Under the pieces are notes generated by a model that saw only the letters and a list, made by a program, of their open reading frames with translations, did not search any database and was not told the DNA's origin. Shown here one piece after another: positions 1-6,033 of a stretch of DNA of 6,033 nt; the stretch's first letter is position 1; the number at the start of each line of letters is the position of its first letter. This DNA comes from Firmicutes bacterium UBA1426 (GTDB lineage Bacteria > Bacillota > Clostridia > Peptostreptococcales > Anaerovoracaceae): positions 1-6,033 of the forward strand of contig DCUA01000206.1 in the NCBI GenBank assembly GCA_002329675.1, read 5' to 3'. Made by a program: the position numbers and the translations under genes.

Positions 1-1303
1 AACTCAATATCCCCATTATCATCCCCAGGGGTAGTATGAGTCCGGCCAGCGCTATCACCGGAAGGTTGATAAGAAATGCCGAAAGGGAAAAGTATTGAAA
101 GTGATATGCGGAAATCGGAGCCATTCCCATCTGTATCACGAAGATGGGAGTAAAAGCCCGCATAATGATCACGAGCCATTGATAGCGTCTGTATTCCTTC
201 AGCTTTTCTATCTTGCTCTCAGCTATCGGCAAGGCAAAAGCCAGTGTAAAGACTGCCAGGTAGGAAAGCTGGAATCCCAGACTGAATAAATAAAAGGGGT
301 TGTAGAGCAACATGAGAAAGGCAGAGAGACTGATGCAACAGAGCAGATCATATCTTCTATGCAGATATTTTGACAGTATATGAATAGCAATCATTAACAC
401 TGCCCGAACTACGGAAGGGGAAAAATCAGCCAGTGCAGCATAGAAAAAAAGAAGCCCTAAAACGCATGCAGACCCAACAGGGTTTCGGCGATTCCGAAAG
501 AGCGAGCTGATGTAGATATACAATATACTCACGTGAATCCCGGAAACGGAGAGAATGTGAGCGCAGCCGTTTCTCTGGAAATCCTCGTAGATCTCTTCTT
601 CGATCAGGTTTTTGTCTCCAAACAGAATACCCAGCAGCAGAGCTCTTGAGTCCGGGCTCATCCATTCACCGAGAGACGCTGCAAAGTTTTCTTTTAACCT
701 GCCCGTCATGGAGATGGCGGGGTTTCCCTGATCAATGACTTCAAGATTTGTCTTTCCGGTGTTCAAGATACCGGTCACTCCTCTGGTCGCCAGATAGAGC
801 TTATAGTCGAAAAGGCCGGGATTTCGCATTCCGGATGGCATTGAAAGCCTCCCCTTCAGTCTGACTTCCTTTCCGATGAGATCCAATCGTTCCTGCATTC
901 GCAATGGATCATAAGGGTCCCTTATCTCTTCTCCCGGCAGATAAGATAGATTTACCAGGATTTTTCCGGTAGTTCCGGAGGCATCATCGCATTGCCATGT
1001 ATCCGGTCGTATAAGGATTCTGAGATAATCTGCCTTATCCTCCACCATCAGGACGGTTCCGGTGATGGTGAGTACCCTTCCCTCAAAATCCTGCAAGGGC
1101 TCCCATCTGCTGTCTACCCCTTGAAAATAGCAGAATCCAAGCATCCCAATGAATAAAAAGATACATACCTGATGTTTTTTCCATAACAAAGCAGCAAACA
1201 GCGACGATCCCCACAGAACTGCTGCTGCCCAAAAGGCAATGTAATATCCTAACCAAATCCCCCCTGCAAAGGCGGCGAAAAGAAATGTTACAGGTCTTCT
1301 CAC
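1..1303 (-). CDS. comEC: ComEC/Rec2 family DNA-uptake channel, N-terminal 434 residues (runs off left edge)
   Basis: ComEC is the polytopic membrane protein through which single-stranded DNA enters the cytoplasm during transformation. Translating the minus strand from a GTG at 1303 gives 434 uninterrupted codons to the window edge. Residues about 4-61 are hydrophobic with three likely membrane segments. Residues about 70-195 match the soluble N-terminal region (DUF4131, OB-like), ending in the family hallmark NPGLFDYKLYL at 161-171. The Competence domain starts near 215, with LLLGILFGD (222-230) and HILSVSGIHVS (249-259), followed by several membrane helices, PSVVRAVLM (296-304) and FSLGFQLSYLAVF (340-352). 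GTG 1303 is the first possible start after the in-frame stop TAA 33 bases upstream; it has only a weak Shine-Dalgarno (GGTGAT, a few bases upstream). The N-terminal loop has a single cysteine (105). The C-terminal part, including any metallo-beta-lactamase-like domain, lies outside. Family assignment is very secure; competence in this organism is not shown. Confidence 0.95.
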   Translation of the reverse strand, partial: MRRPVTFLFAAFAGGIWLGYYIAFWAAAVLWGSSLFAALLWKKHQVCIFLFIGMLGFCYFQGVDSRWEPLQDFEGRVLTITGTVLMVEDKADYLRILIRPDTWQCDDASGTTGKILVNLSYLPGEEIRDPYDPLRMQERLDLIGKEVRLKGRLSMPSGMRNPGLFDYKLYLATRGVTGILNTGKTNLEVIDQGNPAISMTGRLKENFAASLGEWMSPDSRALLLGILFGDKNLIEEEIYEDFQRNGCAHILSVSGIHVSILYIYISSLFRNRRNPVGSACVLGLLFFYAALADFSPSVVRAVLMIAIHILSKYLHRRYDLLCCISLSAFLMLLYNPFYLFSLGFQLSYLAVFTLAFALPIAESKIEKLKEYRRYQWLVIIMRAFTPIFVIQMGMAPISAYHFQYFSLSAFLINLPVIALAGLILPLGMIMGILS

Positions 1304-1336
1304 GACATCACCGGAGGCTTCCGAATTCCCTTCTTA

Positions 1337-1365
1337 AATTTATCATTATTTACTTATTATGTCAA
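1337..1365 (-). promoter_or_regulatory. Predicted sigma-A promoter for comEC
   Basis: On the minus strand a perfect -35 TTGACA (1365-1360) is followed after 17 bases by TAAATT (1342-1337). The -10 is preceded by TGA, which makes an extended -10 (TGnTAAATT). Initiation would fall near 1330, giving a leader of about 27 bases before the GTG start at 1303. This suggests comEC heads its own transcript here and is not read from an upstream comEA. It is a consensus match only; no transcript data are available. Confidence 0.7.
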
Positions 1366-1412
1366 TTAAATTTGTCAGTTTTATTACAAACGGAACAAAT
1401 TCGGACTACTTG

Positions 1413-1441
1413 CTGTCAAAAAAAACGTAGTATGTTATAAT
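1413..1441 (+). promoter_or_regulatory. Predicted sigma-A promoter for the class A PBP gene
   Basis: A perfect -10 TATAAT (1436-1441) is preceded by TGT, giving the extended -10 TGTTATAAT. Seventeen bases upstream is CTGTCA (1413-1418), four of six matches to TTGACA; the extended -10 would compensate for the weaker -35. The expected start is near 1448, giving a leader of roughly 57-66 bases. The promoter is divergent from that of comEC, with the two -10 elements about 95 bp apart. Confidence 0.72.
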
Positions 1442-1448
1442 AAATACC

Positions 1449-1485
1449 ATGTATGACGGGAAACCTGTGGGTTTTCCTCATATGT
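1449..1485 (+). other. Leader hairpin at the 5' end of the PBP transcript
   Basis: In the RNA, 1449-1456 can pair with 1478-1485 (with G-U pairs), then 1459-1463 with 1473-1477 and 1464-1465 with 1470-1471. The loop is UGUG (1466-1469). Bases 1457-1458 and 1472 are bulged. The stem begins almost exactly at the predicted transcription start. There is no U-run after it, so it is not a terminator. A 5'-end stabilising stem or a protein-binding site are possible roles, but neither can be shown from sequence. Confidence 0.4.
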
Positions 1486-1493
1486 ATCAAAAC

Positions 1494-1514
1494 AAGGAAA
1501 GTAGGTGTTTCCTT
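1494..1514 (+). promoter_or_regulatory. Translation-initiation hairpin of the PBP gene (RBS and start choice)
   Basis: AAGGAAA (1494-1500) and TTTCCTT (1508-1514) form a perfect 7-bp inverted repeat around the 7-base loop GTAGGTG. The region holds two possible initiation sites. GTG at 1505 lies in the loop and would use AGGA (1495-1498), which is in the stem. TTG at 1514 would use AGGTG (1503-1507), which is exposed in the loop six bases upstream. The structure therefore hides one ribosome-binding site and displays the other, which slightly favours the TTG start. Confidence 0.45.
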
Positions 1515-4500
1515 TGAGCGATGAATTCAACAAGAACGACAAGGGTCTTGATAATACTTCCGAAATCGATGATTTTCTGAGCAAATTTGACGAGATCAAA
1601 AAAAGTTTTGAAATGAATGAAATCGGAACCGACACTATTTCAAACGAGCAAAGTGTTAAGGCCTCCGCAGGGGAAGTCGAGGCGGCGGGTCTTTCACCCC
1701 AGCGAGCCGAAAGGTTAAAAAGGATCCGATCAAAGGATAAAAGCGAAGCAGAAGAATCTATGCCAAAAAAACAAAAGAAGAAAAAGAGATATCGTATAAA
1801 CATTAAGCGGTTGATAATAGCGCTGCTCTGTTTGGGTGTCATTACAGGCGGTGCAGTAGGTGTCTGGGCCCTTAATGTCATCAGCAAAACCCCTGCAATC
1901 GATGCGGACAACATCTACTCCATGCTATCGGAGAACTCCGTTATTTATGATGACGCGGGTAATGAAATTGAAAACCTTTTCGAAAGCGGAGTGGGGTTGC
2001 GAACCAACCTGAACTATACGGAGATGCCCGAAGATCTGGTCAATGCCTTTATAGCCATTGAGGATAAGACCTTCTGGGAGCACACCGGATTTAACGTCAT
2101 CCGTATTTTCGGTGCTGTCTGGGACAGCATCACCTCAGGCGAATCTATACGAGGTACCAGTACCATCACCCAGCAGCTTGCAAGAAACCTCTATCTGGAG
2201 GATAAGAAAAGCGACCGTACTTTAGAGAGAAAAGTGCAGGAAGCTTATTATGCCGTGCAGCTGGAGCGTCAGCTTTCAAAGAAACAGATCATCGAGGCTT
2301 ACCTGAACACGATAAATCTGGGAAGCGGCGCTAACGGCGTCCAGGCAGCAGCTCAGACCTATTTTTCAAAAGATGTGAGCGAGCTTACACTAGCCGAGTG
2401 TGCTGTTTTAGCCAGCATACCCAAGAGCCCCAGCAAATACTCGCCTCTCAAACGATTGAACAATATCGACATTACAGATCCTGACTCTCTGGATTTCGTA
2501 TACCGGGGTGAAACCTACAGCATATGGTACCAGGACGAATTTCTAGAGCGGCAGCGGTTGGTCCTCTCTTTCATGAAGCAACAGGGTATCATCGACGAAG
2601 AACGCTACCAGCAGGCGATAAGTGAAGATATTCGGGCCGCTATCAATCCGGATATCAACGTTTCCACGGAGATCAGTTCCTATTTTGCCGATTACCTGGT
2701 CAACGATGTGATCCAGGGGCTGATGTTTGAGTACAATATGGATGAAGCGGATGCTAGTTACATGATCTACAACGGTGGCCTGCGCATCAACAGTACTCTC
2801 AATGTCGCCATGCAGAAAATCATTGAAAGCGAGTTCAAAAACAGTGATAATTTCCCCAAAGTCACCGGTCTGAATAAAGATAAGGCGGGAAATGCCAGAG
2901 ATGCCAGTGGTAAAATACTGCTTTACGAATACAGCAATATGTTTGACGAGGAAGGGAGCTTTACCCTGAAACCCGATGAGTATAAGATCAATGAAGATGG
3001 CTCCATGACCGTGTTCAAGGGAAATCGCCTCAATATCTTCAAAACCGAAGTGAAGAACAATGTGGATTACAGTGTGGAATTCAAGAGTATGTACACTCTT
3101 GAAGACGGCACCTTCTATACTATTTCAGCCGGCTACGTCATGATTCCGTCCGAATTCAAGAACCGGGATGACGATGGTAACCTGATCATAAGCAGTGACT
3201 TCTTTGGAGAAGACTGCCCCTTCACCTTATCTGAGTCAGGTATGACTATTCCTAAAGGCTACTATCAGTTAAAGGAAAAGGTGATCCAGCCCCAGTCTGC
3301 AATGGTCATCATGGATTACAAAACCGGAGCAATTAAAGCGATGGCTGGTGGCAGAAGTCTCAGTGGCAAGCTCCTCTTCAACCGGGCAACAGGCACGAGG
3401 CAGCCGGGTTCCGCCATCAAACCAATGGCTGTTTACGCTCCCGCTCTTCAGAGGTCCGTTGATATGGTTAATAACAACGCCGTGGACTCTGGCGTCACCA
3501 TGTGGACGGCTGCTTCCGTCATCGATGATGCGCCCCTTGTTTTGAATAACAAGCTCTGGCCGAAGAACTGGTATTCCGGCTATCGCGGCCTCCACACTCT
3601 TCGTCGGTCTGTGGAACAGTCAGTAAACGTGAATGCAGTCAAGGTCTTCAATGATCTCGGAGCCACGACTTCCCTTGCCTTCCTTAAGAAGTTGGGTGTT
3701 ACATCAGTAGTGGAATCCGGATCTGTAAATGATATGAACCCTGCCGCTCTGGCACTGGGAGGGATGACCAACGGTATCTCACCCCTTCAGATGGCCGCAG
3801 GGTACGGAACCTTTGCTAACCAGGGGTTCTATGTCAAGCCTGTGACCTATAGCACCGTCACCAATAAGCGCGGAGAGATTCTTCTGGAAAACACTGCAGC
3901 GAAGGAACAGGTCATGGATCGGGGCGTAGCCTATATCATGACCGACATATTGAGAACGACCGTTACCAACGGCATTGCAAAAGCTGCTGCTATAGGATCT
4001 CATCCTGTGGCGGGAAAGACGGGTACAACCACAGATAACTACGATGCCTGGTTCGTGGGTATGACACCCCATTATTCGGCCGCACTCTGGATCGGTAACG
4101 ATATCAATCTTGAGCTTTCTCAAGGCAGTGTCGCTGCCGCCAGACTGTGGAGCAAAATAATGAAACAGGTCCACTCAGGGCTTCCTCAGGGCAGTTTTCC
4201 AAAGGCTGAGAACGTCGTCAGTGTGACCGTGGACACAATGTCGGGAATGCTCCCTTCAGAGCTGTCATCCCTGGATCCAAGGGGAACAGTCCGCAGTGAG
4301 TTCTTTGTTACAGGAACAGCTCCCACGGAAACGGATAACGTGCATGTAGCGGTAACGATCTGCAAGGATTCCCGCTATTTAGCCACTCCCTACTGCCACA
4401 ATACAGAGAGCAAAGTCATGGTGAGGCGTCCGGAGGGCTCTGTGACTACCTACTCAAACTTTACCGTGGCTGATATCGAATATGAAGCTCCGGTTTACTA

Positions 4501-4768
4501 CTGCAACCTGCATAATTTGGATACCCTTACCTATCCCATCGATCCCAATGTGCAGCTCCAGCCTTTTACCCCCTGGAATGGCGGAAGCGGTGATGTCCCG
4601 CCCTGGCTGGACTGGAACAACGGAAATGACGGTAACAACGGTAACAACGGTAACGGAAATGGTAATGGGAATAACAATGGCAACGGGAATAATCCTCCGG
4701 TTACCGACAGCAATCCGGGTCCCGTTATCAGTCCGCAGGATTCTGAAAAACCGGATTGGCTGGACTAG
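1505..4768 (+). CDS. Bifunctional class A penicillin-binding protein (PBP1A/PonA type), transglycosylase + transpeptidase
   Basis: This membrane-anchored enzyme polymerises lipid II into glycan strands and cross-links the stem peptides outside the cell membrane. Residues 1-100 are a charged cytoplasmic head ending in a Lys/Arg cluster (88-102). One membrane anchor spans about 103-125. The GT51 glycosyltransferase (about 140-380) has all its motifs: EDKTFWEHTG (186-195, catalytic E186), GTSTITQQ (217-224), ERKVQE (241-246) and KKQIIEAYLN (259-268). Residues about 440-595 are a large insertion. The transpeptidase (about 596-890) shows SAIK (636-639, nucleophile S636), SVN (706-708) and KTGT (838-841), so both activities should be intact. 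A C-terminal extension carries Cys 953, 964 and 1000 and an Asn/Gly-rich tail. The start is GTG 1505 (1087 residues) or TTG 1514 (1084 residues, beginning MSDEFNKND); each has a Shine-Dalgarno and I cannot decide with certainty. It is longer than typical Gram-positive PBP1. It is a single-gene unit between divergent comEC and convergent spoVAE. Confidence 0.96.
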   Translation: MFPLSDEFNKNDKGLDNTSEIDDFLSKFDEIKKSFEMNEIGTDTISNEQSVKASAGEVEAAGLSPQRAERLKRIRSKDKSEAEESMPKKQKKKKRYRINIKRLIIALLCLGVITGGAVGVWALNVISKTPAIDADNIYSMLSENSVIYDDAGNEIENLFESGVGLRTNLNYTEMPEDLVNAFIAIEDKTFWEHTGFNVIRIFGAVWDSITSGESIRGTSTITQQLARNLYLEDKKSDRTLERKVQEAYYAVQLERQLSKKQIIEAYLNTINLGSGANGVQAAAQTYFSKDVSELTLAECAVLASIPKSPSKYSPLKRLNNIDITDPDSLDFVYRGETYSIWYQDEFLERQRLVLSFMKQQGIIDEERYQQAISEDIRAAINPDINVSTEISSYFADYLVNDVIQGLMFEYNMDEADASYMIYNGGLRINSTLNVAMQKIIESEFKNSDNFPKVTGLNKDKAGNARDASGKILLYEYSNMFDEEGSFTLKPDEYKINEDGSMTVFKGNRLNIFKTEVKNNVDYSVEFKSMYTLEDGTFYTISAGYVMIPSEFKNRDDDGNLIISSDFFGEDCPFTLSESGMTIPKGYYQLKEKVIQPQSAMVIMDYKTGAIKAMAGGRSLSGKLLFNRATGTRQPGSAIKPMAVYAPALQRSVDMVNNNAVDSGVTMWTAASVIDDAPLVLNNKLWPKNWYSGYRGLHTLRRSVEQSVNVNAVKVFNDLGATTSLAFLKKLGVTSVVESGSVNDMNPAALALGGMTNGISPLQMAAGYGTFANQGFYVKPVTYSTVTNKRGEILLENTAAKEQVMDRGVAYIMTDILRTTVTNGIAKAAAIGSHPVAGKTGTTTDNYDAWFVGMTPHYSAALWIGNDINLELSQGSVAAARLWSKIMKQVHSGLPQGSFPKAENVVSVTVDTMSGMLPSELSSLDPRGTVRSEFFVTGTAPTETDNVHVAVTICKDSRYLATPYCHNTESKVMVRRPEGSVTTYSNFTVADIEYEAPVYYCNLHNLDTLTYPIDPNVQLQPFTPWNGGSGDVPPWLDWNNGNDGNNGNNGNGNGNGNNNGNGNNPPVTDSNPGPVISPQDSEKPDWLD
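4616..4693 (+). repeat. Asn/Gly-coding short tandem repeat in the PBP tail
   Basis: Twenty-six consecutive codons (residues 1038-1063) encode only Asn (16), Gly (9) and one Asp. At DNA level there are two exact copies of GGTAACAAC (4631-4639, 4640-4648), then degenerate six-base units GGTAAC, GGAAAT, GGTAAT. All units keep the reading frame. Such tracts change length by replication slippage. The protein segment is probably a disordered hydrophilic spacer on the outer face of the membrane, followed by a Pro-rich end (1064-1087). Confidence 0.85.
4765..4768. other. CTAG: shared stop codons of two convergent genes
   Basis: The palindrome CTAG supplies TAG on the plus strand (4766-4768, end of the PBP gene) and TAG on the minus strand (4767-4765, end of spoVAE). 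The two coding regions therefore overlap tail to tail by four bases with no intergenic DNA. Confidence 0.93.
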
Positions 4769-5133
4769 CGGATCGACTTCGGATTAAAACAGAGAGCAAC
4801 GATATAACCAAATACAATTGCCGCCGCAACTCCTGCGGCGGTGTCTTTTATTCCGCCAGTGAGAGCTCCCATGAGGCCTTCCTTTGAAACAGCATTCATG
4901 GCTCCTTTTGTTAGAGAATATCCAAATCCCGGCAGAGGAACGGTAGCTCCCGTCCCGGCCAGTTCAACAATAGGCTGATAAAGGCCCAACCCCGTCAAAA
5001 CGCCTCCGAGAACCACGAACAGTACCAGAACTCTCGGTGCAGTCAACTTGGTAGCATCCATCAGGATCTGACCTATGACGCATATACCTCCGCCTATGAT
5101 AAAAGTCCATACATAATCCATAGTATCAATCAT
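4765..5133 (-). CDS. spoVAE: Stage V sporulation protein AE (SpoVAE/SpoVAEb)
   Basis: SpoVAE is a small membrane subunit of the SpoVA complex, which moves Ca-dipicolinic acid into the forespore and out again at germination, in the inner spore membrane. The 122-residue product has the family's normal length and look: GGGICVIGQILMDATKLT (14-31), a hydrophobic helix at about 34-51, the signature GTGATVPLPGFGYSLTKG (60-77), GALTGG (89-94) and a final hydrophobic segment ending FNPK (116-119). Two starts are possible. ATG 5133 has AAGGTGA nine bases upstream (and GGAGG directly abutting it); ATG 5121 begins MDYVWTF, closer to how I recall homologues beginning, but lies 12 bases from GGAGG. It follows spoVAD by nine bases and is surely co-transcribed with it. 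Its 3' part contains, antisense, the probable terminator of the PBP gene. Confidence 0.95.
   Translation of the reverse strand: MIDTMDYVWTFIIGGGICVIGQILMDATKLTAPRVLVLFVVLGGVLTGLGLYQPIVELAGTGATVPLPGFGYSLTKGAMNAVSKEGLMGALTGGIKDTAAGVAAAIVFGYIVALCFNPKSIR
4821..4849 (+). terminator. Intrinsic terminator of the PBP gene, located inside spoVAE
   Basis: On the plus strand CCGCCGCA (4821-4828) pairs perfectly with TGCGGCGG (4834-4841) around the loop ACTCC, and TGTCTTTT (4842-4849) follows. This G+C-rich 8-bp stem and T-rich run lies 53 bases after the PBP stop. On the minus strand the same bases encode SpoVAE residues around DTAAGVAAA (97-105), and no T-run follows the hairpin in that direction, so it should act only on rightward transcription. 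The T-run is broken by G and C, so efficiency may be moderate. Confidence 0.7.
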
Positions 5134-5149
5134 CCTCCATATTCACCTT
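5134..5149 (-). promoter_or_regulatory. Ribosome-binding sites of spoVAE overlapping the spoVAD stop
   Basis: Reading the minus strand, AAGGTGA (5149-5143) overlaps the spoVAD stop TGA (5145-5143) and sits nine bases before ATG 5133. A second, stronger GGAGG (5138-5134) directly abuts ATG 5133 and is 12 bases from ATG 5121. Neither pairing is ideal, so the start of spoVAE stays uncertain. The arrangement indicates translation linked to spoVAD. Confidence 0.6.
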
Positions 5150-6033
5150 AGGGCTTCGATAGCAACTGCATGGGCTATTCCCGGAATGGATTCTCCCTGT
5201 AGAGCACTTGTAGTTGTTACTAGTGCTCCTGTGGAAACCAAGAGCACTTTTTTCAGACTGCCGTCCAGCATGGAACGGAATATGGGTCCCGCAAAGACCG
5301 AAGCAGAGCAACCACAGCCGCTTCCGCCGCTATGGACATCCTGTTCCAGATCGTAAATCAGGACGCCGCAGTCGTCATAGGCCGGACTCATGTCCACGCC
5401 GAGGTTTTTGGCCATGTCGAGCAGGATTTTCTTGCCTATATGGCCCAGATCTCCGGTCAGTATTCGGTCGTAATAACTCCATTCCCTTCCCGTATCAAGA
5501 AGATGCCTGTAAATGGTGTCCAGTGCTGCCGGTGCCATCGCTGCCCCCATTTGGTTCGCATCGGTCAGGCCTGTATCCACTATCTTTCCTATGGTAGCGT
5601 GGGTGCAGCAAAATTGAGGATTTTCTGTTCTTCCGATAACCAGGCCTCCCGAAGCAGTAGCTGTCCACTGAGCGGAAGGAGGACGTTGGTTGCCGTGTTC
5701 CAAAGGCATACGAAATTGGCGCTCTGCGGTGCTGTAATGGCTGGAAGCGGCAGCTACCACCGTATCCGCATAGCCTCCGTCAACGAGCACACAGCCCATG
5801 AGTATGGATTCCGTCATCGTCGAGCAAGCCCCGTACAAACCCAGGAATGGTATTGAAAAGTCCTTTGCTGAAAAGGTAGAGGACATGAGCTGATTCAGAA
5901 GGTCTCCTGAGAGGATCGCATCGATTTGGTTCTCATTCTTGCCGGCTTTCTTCATGGCAGTTTTAATAGCTGTAGACAGCATCTTGCTCTCTGCCGACTC
6001 CCAGTTCTTCTCACCAAAAGTATCCTCCTCCAG
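5143..6033 (-). CDS. spoVAD: Stage V sporulation protein AD (SpoVAD), N-terminus outside window
   Basis: SpoVAD is a thiolase/ketoacyl-synthase-fold protein of the SpoVA complex that binds dipicolinic acid during uptake into the forespore and release in germination. The reading frame is open from the right edge to TGA 5145-5143, giving 296 visible residues of a family of about 338, so roughly 40 are missing; the first Met at 5982 is internal, because the 17 codons before it (containing DTFGEKNWESAESK) also match the family. In visible numbering: GDLLNQ (43-48), GACST with C70 at the position of the thiolase catalytic Cys, SSHYSTAERQFR (97-108), MGAAMAPAALDTI (162-174), ILTGDLGHIG (191-200), the Cys-rich GGSGCGCSA (236-244) and ESIPGIAHAV near the end. 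It lies directly upstream of spoVAE; spoVAC would be expected further upstream, off the window. Confidence 0.96.
   Translation of the reverse strand: MEEDTFGEKNWESAESKMLSTAIKTAMKKAGKNENQIDAILSGDLLNQLMSSTFSAKDFSIPFLGLYGACSTMTESILMGCVLVDGGYADTVVAAASSHYSTAERQFRMPLEHGNQRPPSAQWTATASGGLVIGRTENPQFCCTHATIGKIVDTGLTDANQMGAAMAPAALDTIYRHLLDTGREWSYYDRILTGDLGHIGKKILLDMAKNLGVDMSPAYDDCGVLIYDLEQDVHSGGSGCGCSASVFAGPIFRSMLDGSLKKVLLVSTGALVTTTSALQGESIPGIAHAVAIEALR

Noticed and set aside
426..665. 79-codon minus-strand open frame
   Set aside because: It is an out-of-frame shadow of ComEC; the ComEC frame is continuous through this interval with its hallmark motifs.
1372..1400. Second plus-strand promoter candidate, TTGTCA with a -10 at ACAAAT
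   Set aside because: The -10 is poor, and TGTTATAAT at 1433-1441 is far better placed and closer to consensus.
1414..1419. A further TTGACA on the minus strand
   Set aside because: No acceptable -10 lies 16-18 bases downstream; probably chance in AT-rich DNA.
1765..1771. Seven-A run in frame as A_AAA_AAA in the PBP gene, a possible -1 frameshift or polymerase-slippage site that would give a short cytoplasmic peptide
   Set aside because: It is explained by the Lys-rich cluster before the membrane anchor. I saw no downstream stimulatory stem or upstream Shine-Dalgarno-like element arranged for programmed frameshifting.
1435..1914. 159-codon minus-strand open frame over the PBP leader and 5' end
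   Set aside because: It lies antisense to a clear coding region and spans the PBP promoter and leader; its low-complexity hydrophobic and Ser/Leu-rich translation resembles no family.
4769..4800. Search for a terminator directly after the PBP stop
   Set aside because: No stable stem plus T-run is present; the first convincing one is at 4821-4849.
5332..5856. 174-codon plus-strand open frame inside spoVAD
   Set aside because: It is fully antisense to a well-conserved SpoVAD sequence and its translation shows no domain.

Overview
The window looks like chromosomal DNA from an endospore-forming, Gram-positive anaerobe of the class Clostridia (Bacillota). The evidence is an adjacent spoVAD-spoVAE pair (spore dipicolinic acid channel genes), a long clostridial-style class A penicillin-binding protein, Shine-Dalgarno sequences and GTG/TTG starts of the low-to-mid GC Gram-positive type, and two sigma-A-like promoters with extended -10 elements. 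I cannot name the genus. There are no rRNA or tRNA genes, no CRISPR array and no insertion sequence.

Layout. From the left edge to 1303, on the minus strand, lie the first 434 residues of ComEC, the membrane channel for DNA uptake; its C-terminus is outside the window. A 201-bp AT-rich divergent intergenic region (1304-1504) follows, with a good promoter on each strand and two nested hairpins in the leader of the rightward gene. The largest gene (1505-4768, plus strand) encodes a 1087-residue bifunctional transglycosylase/transpeptidase (PBP1A type). Its additions to the usual two-domain enzyme are a ~100-residue charged cytoplasmic head, a large insertion between the two catalytic domains and an Asn/Gly-only tail segment. 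From the right edge leftward, on the minus strand, come the C-terminal ~296 residues of SpoVAD and all of SpoVAE.

The PBP gene and spoVAE converge and overlap by exactly four bases: the palindrome CTAG at 4765-4768 gives both genes their TAG stop. There is no intergenic space for a terminator. The only convincing rightward intrinsic terminator is a strong hairpin plus T-rich run inside the spoVAE coding sequence (4821-4849). I saw no equivalent for the leftward spoVA transcript, so it may run antisense into the PBP gene during sporulation.

Functionally these are three separate housekeeping or developmental units: competence or DNA uptake (comEC), peptidoglycan synthesis (PBP) and spore dipicolinate transport (spoVA). 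I found no evidence of a novel multi-gene system. The points worth a second look are the compact convergent junction, the leader structures and the accessory parts of the PBP.
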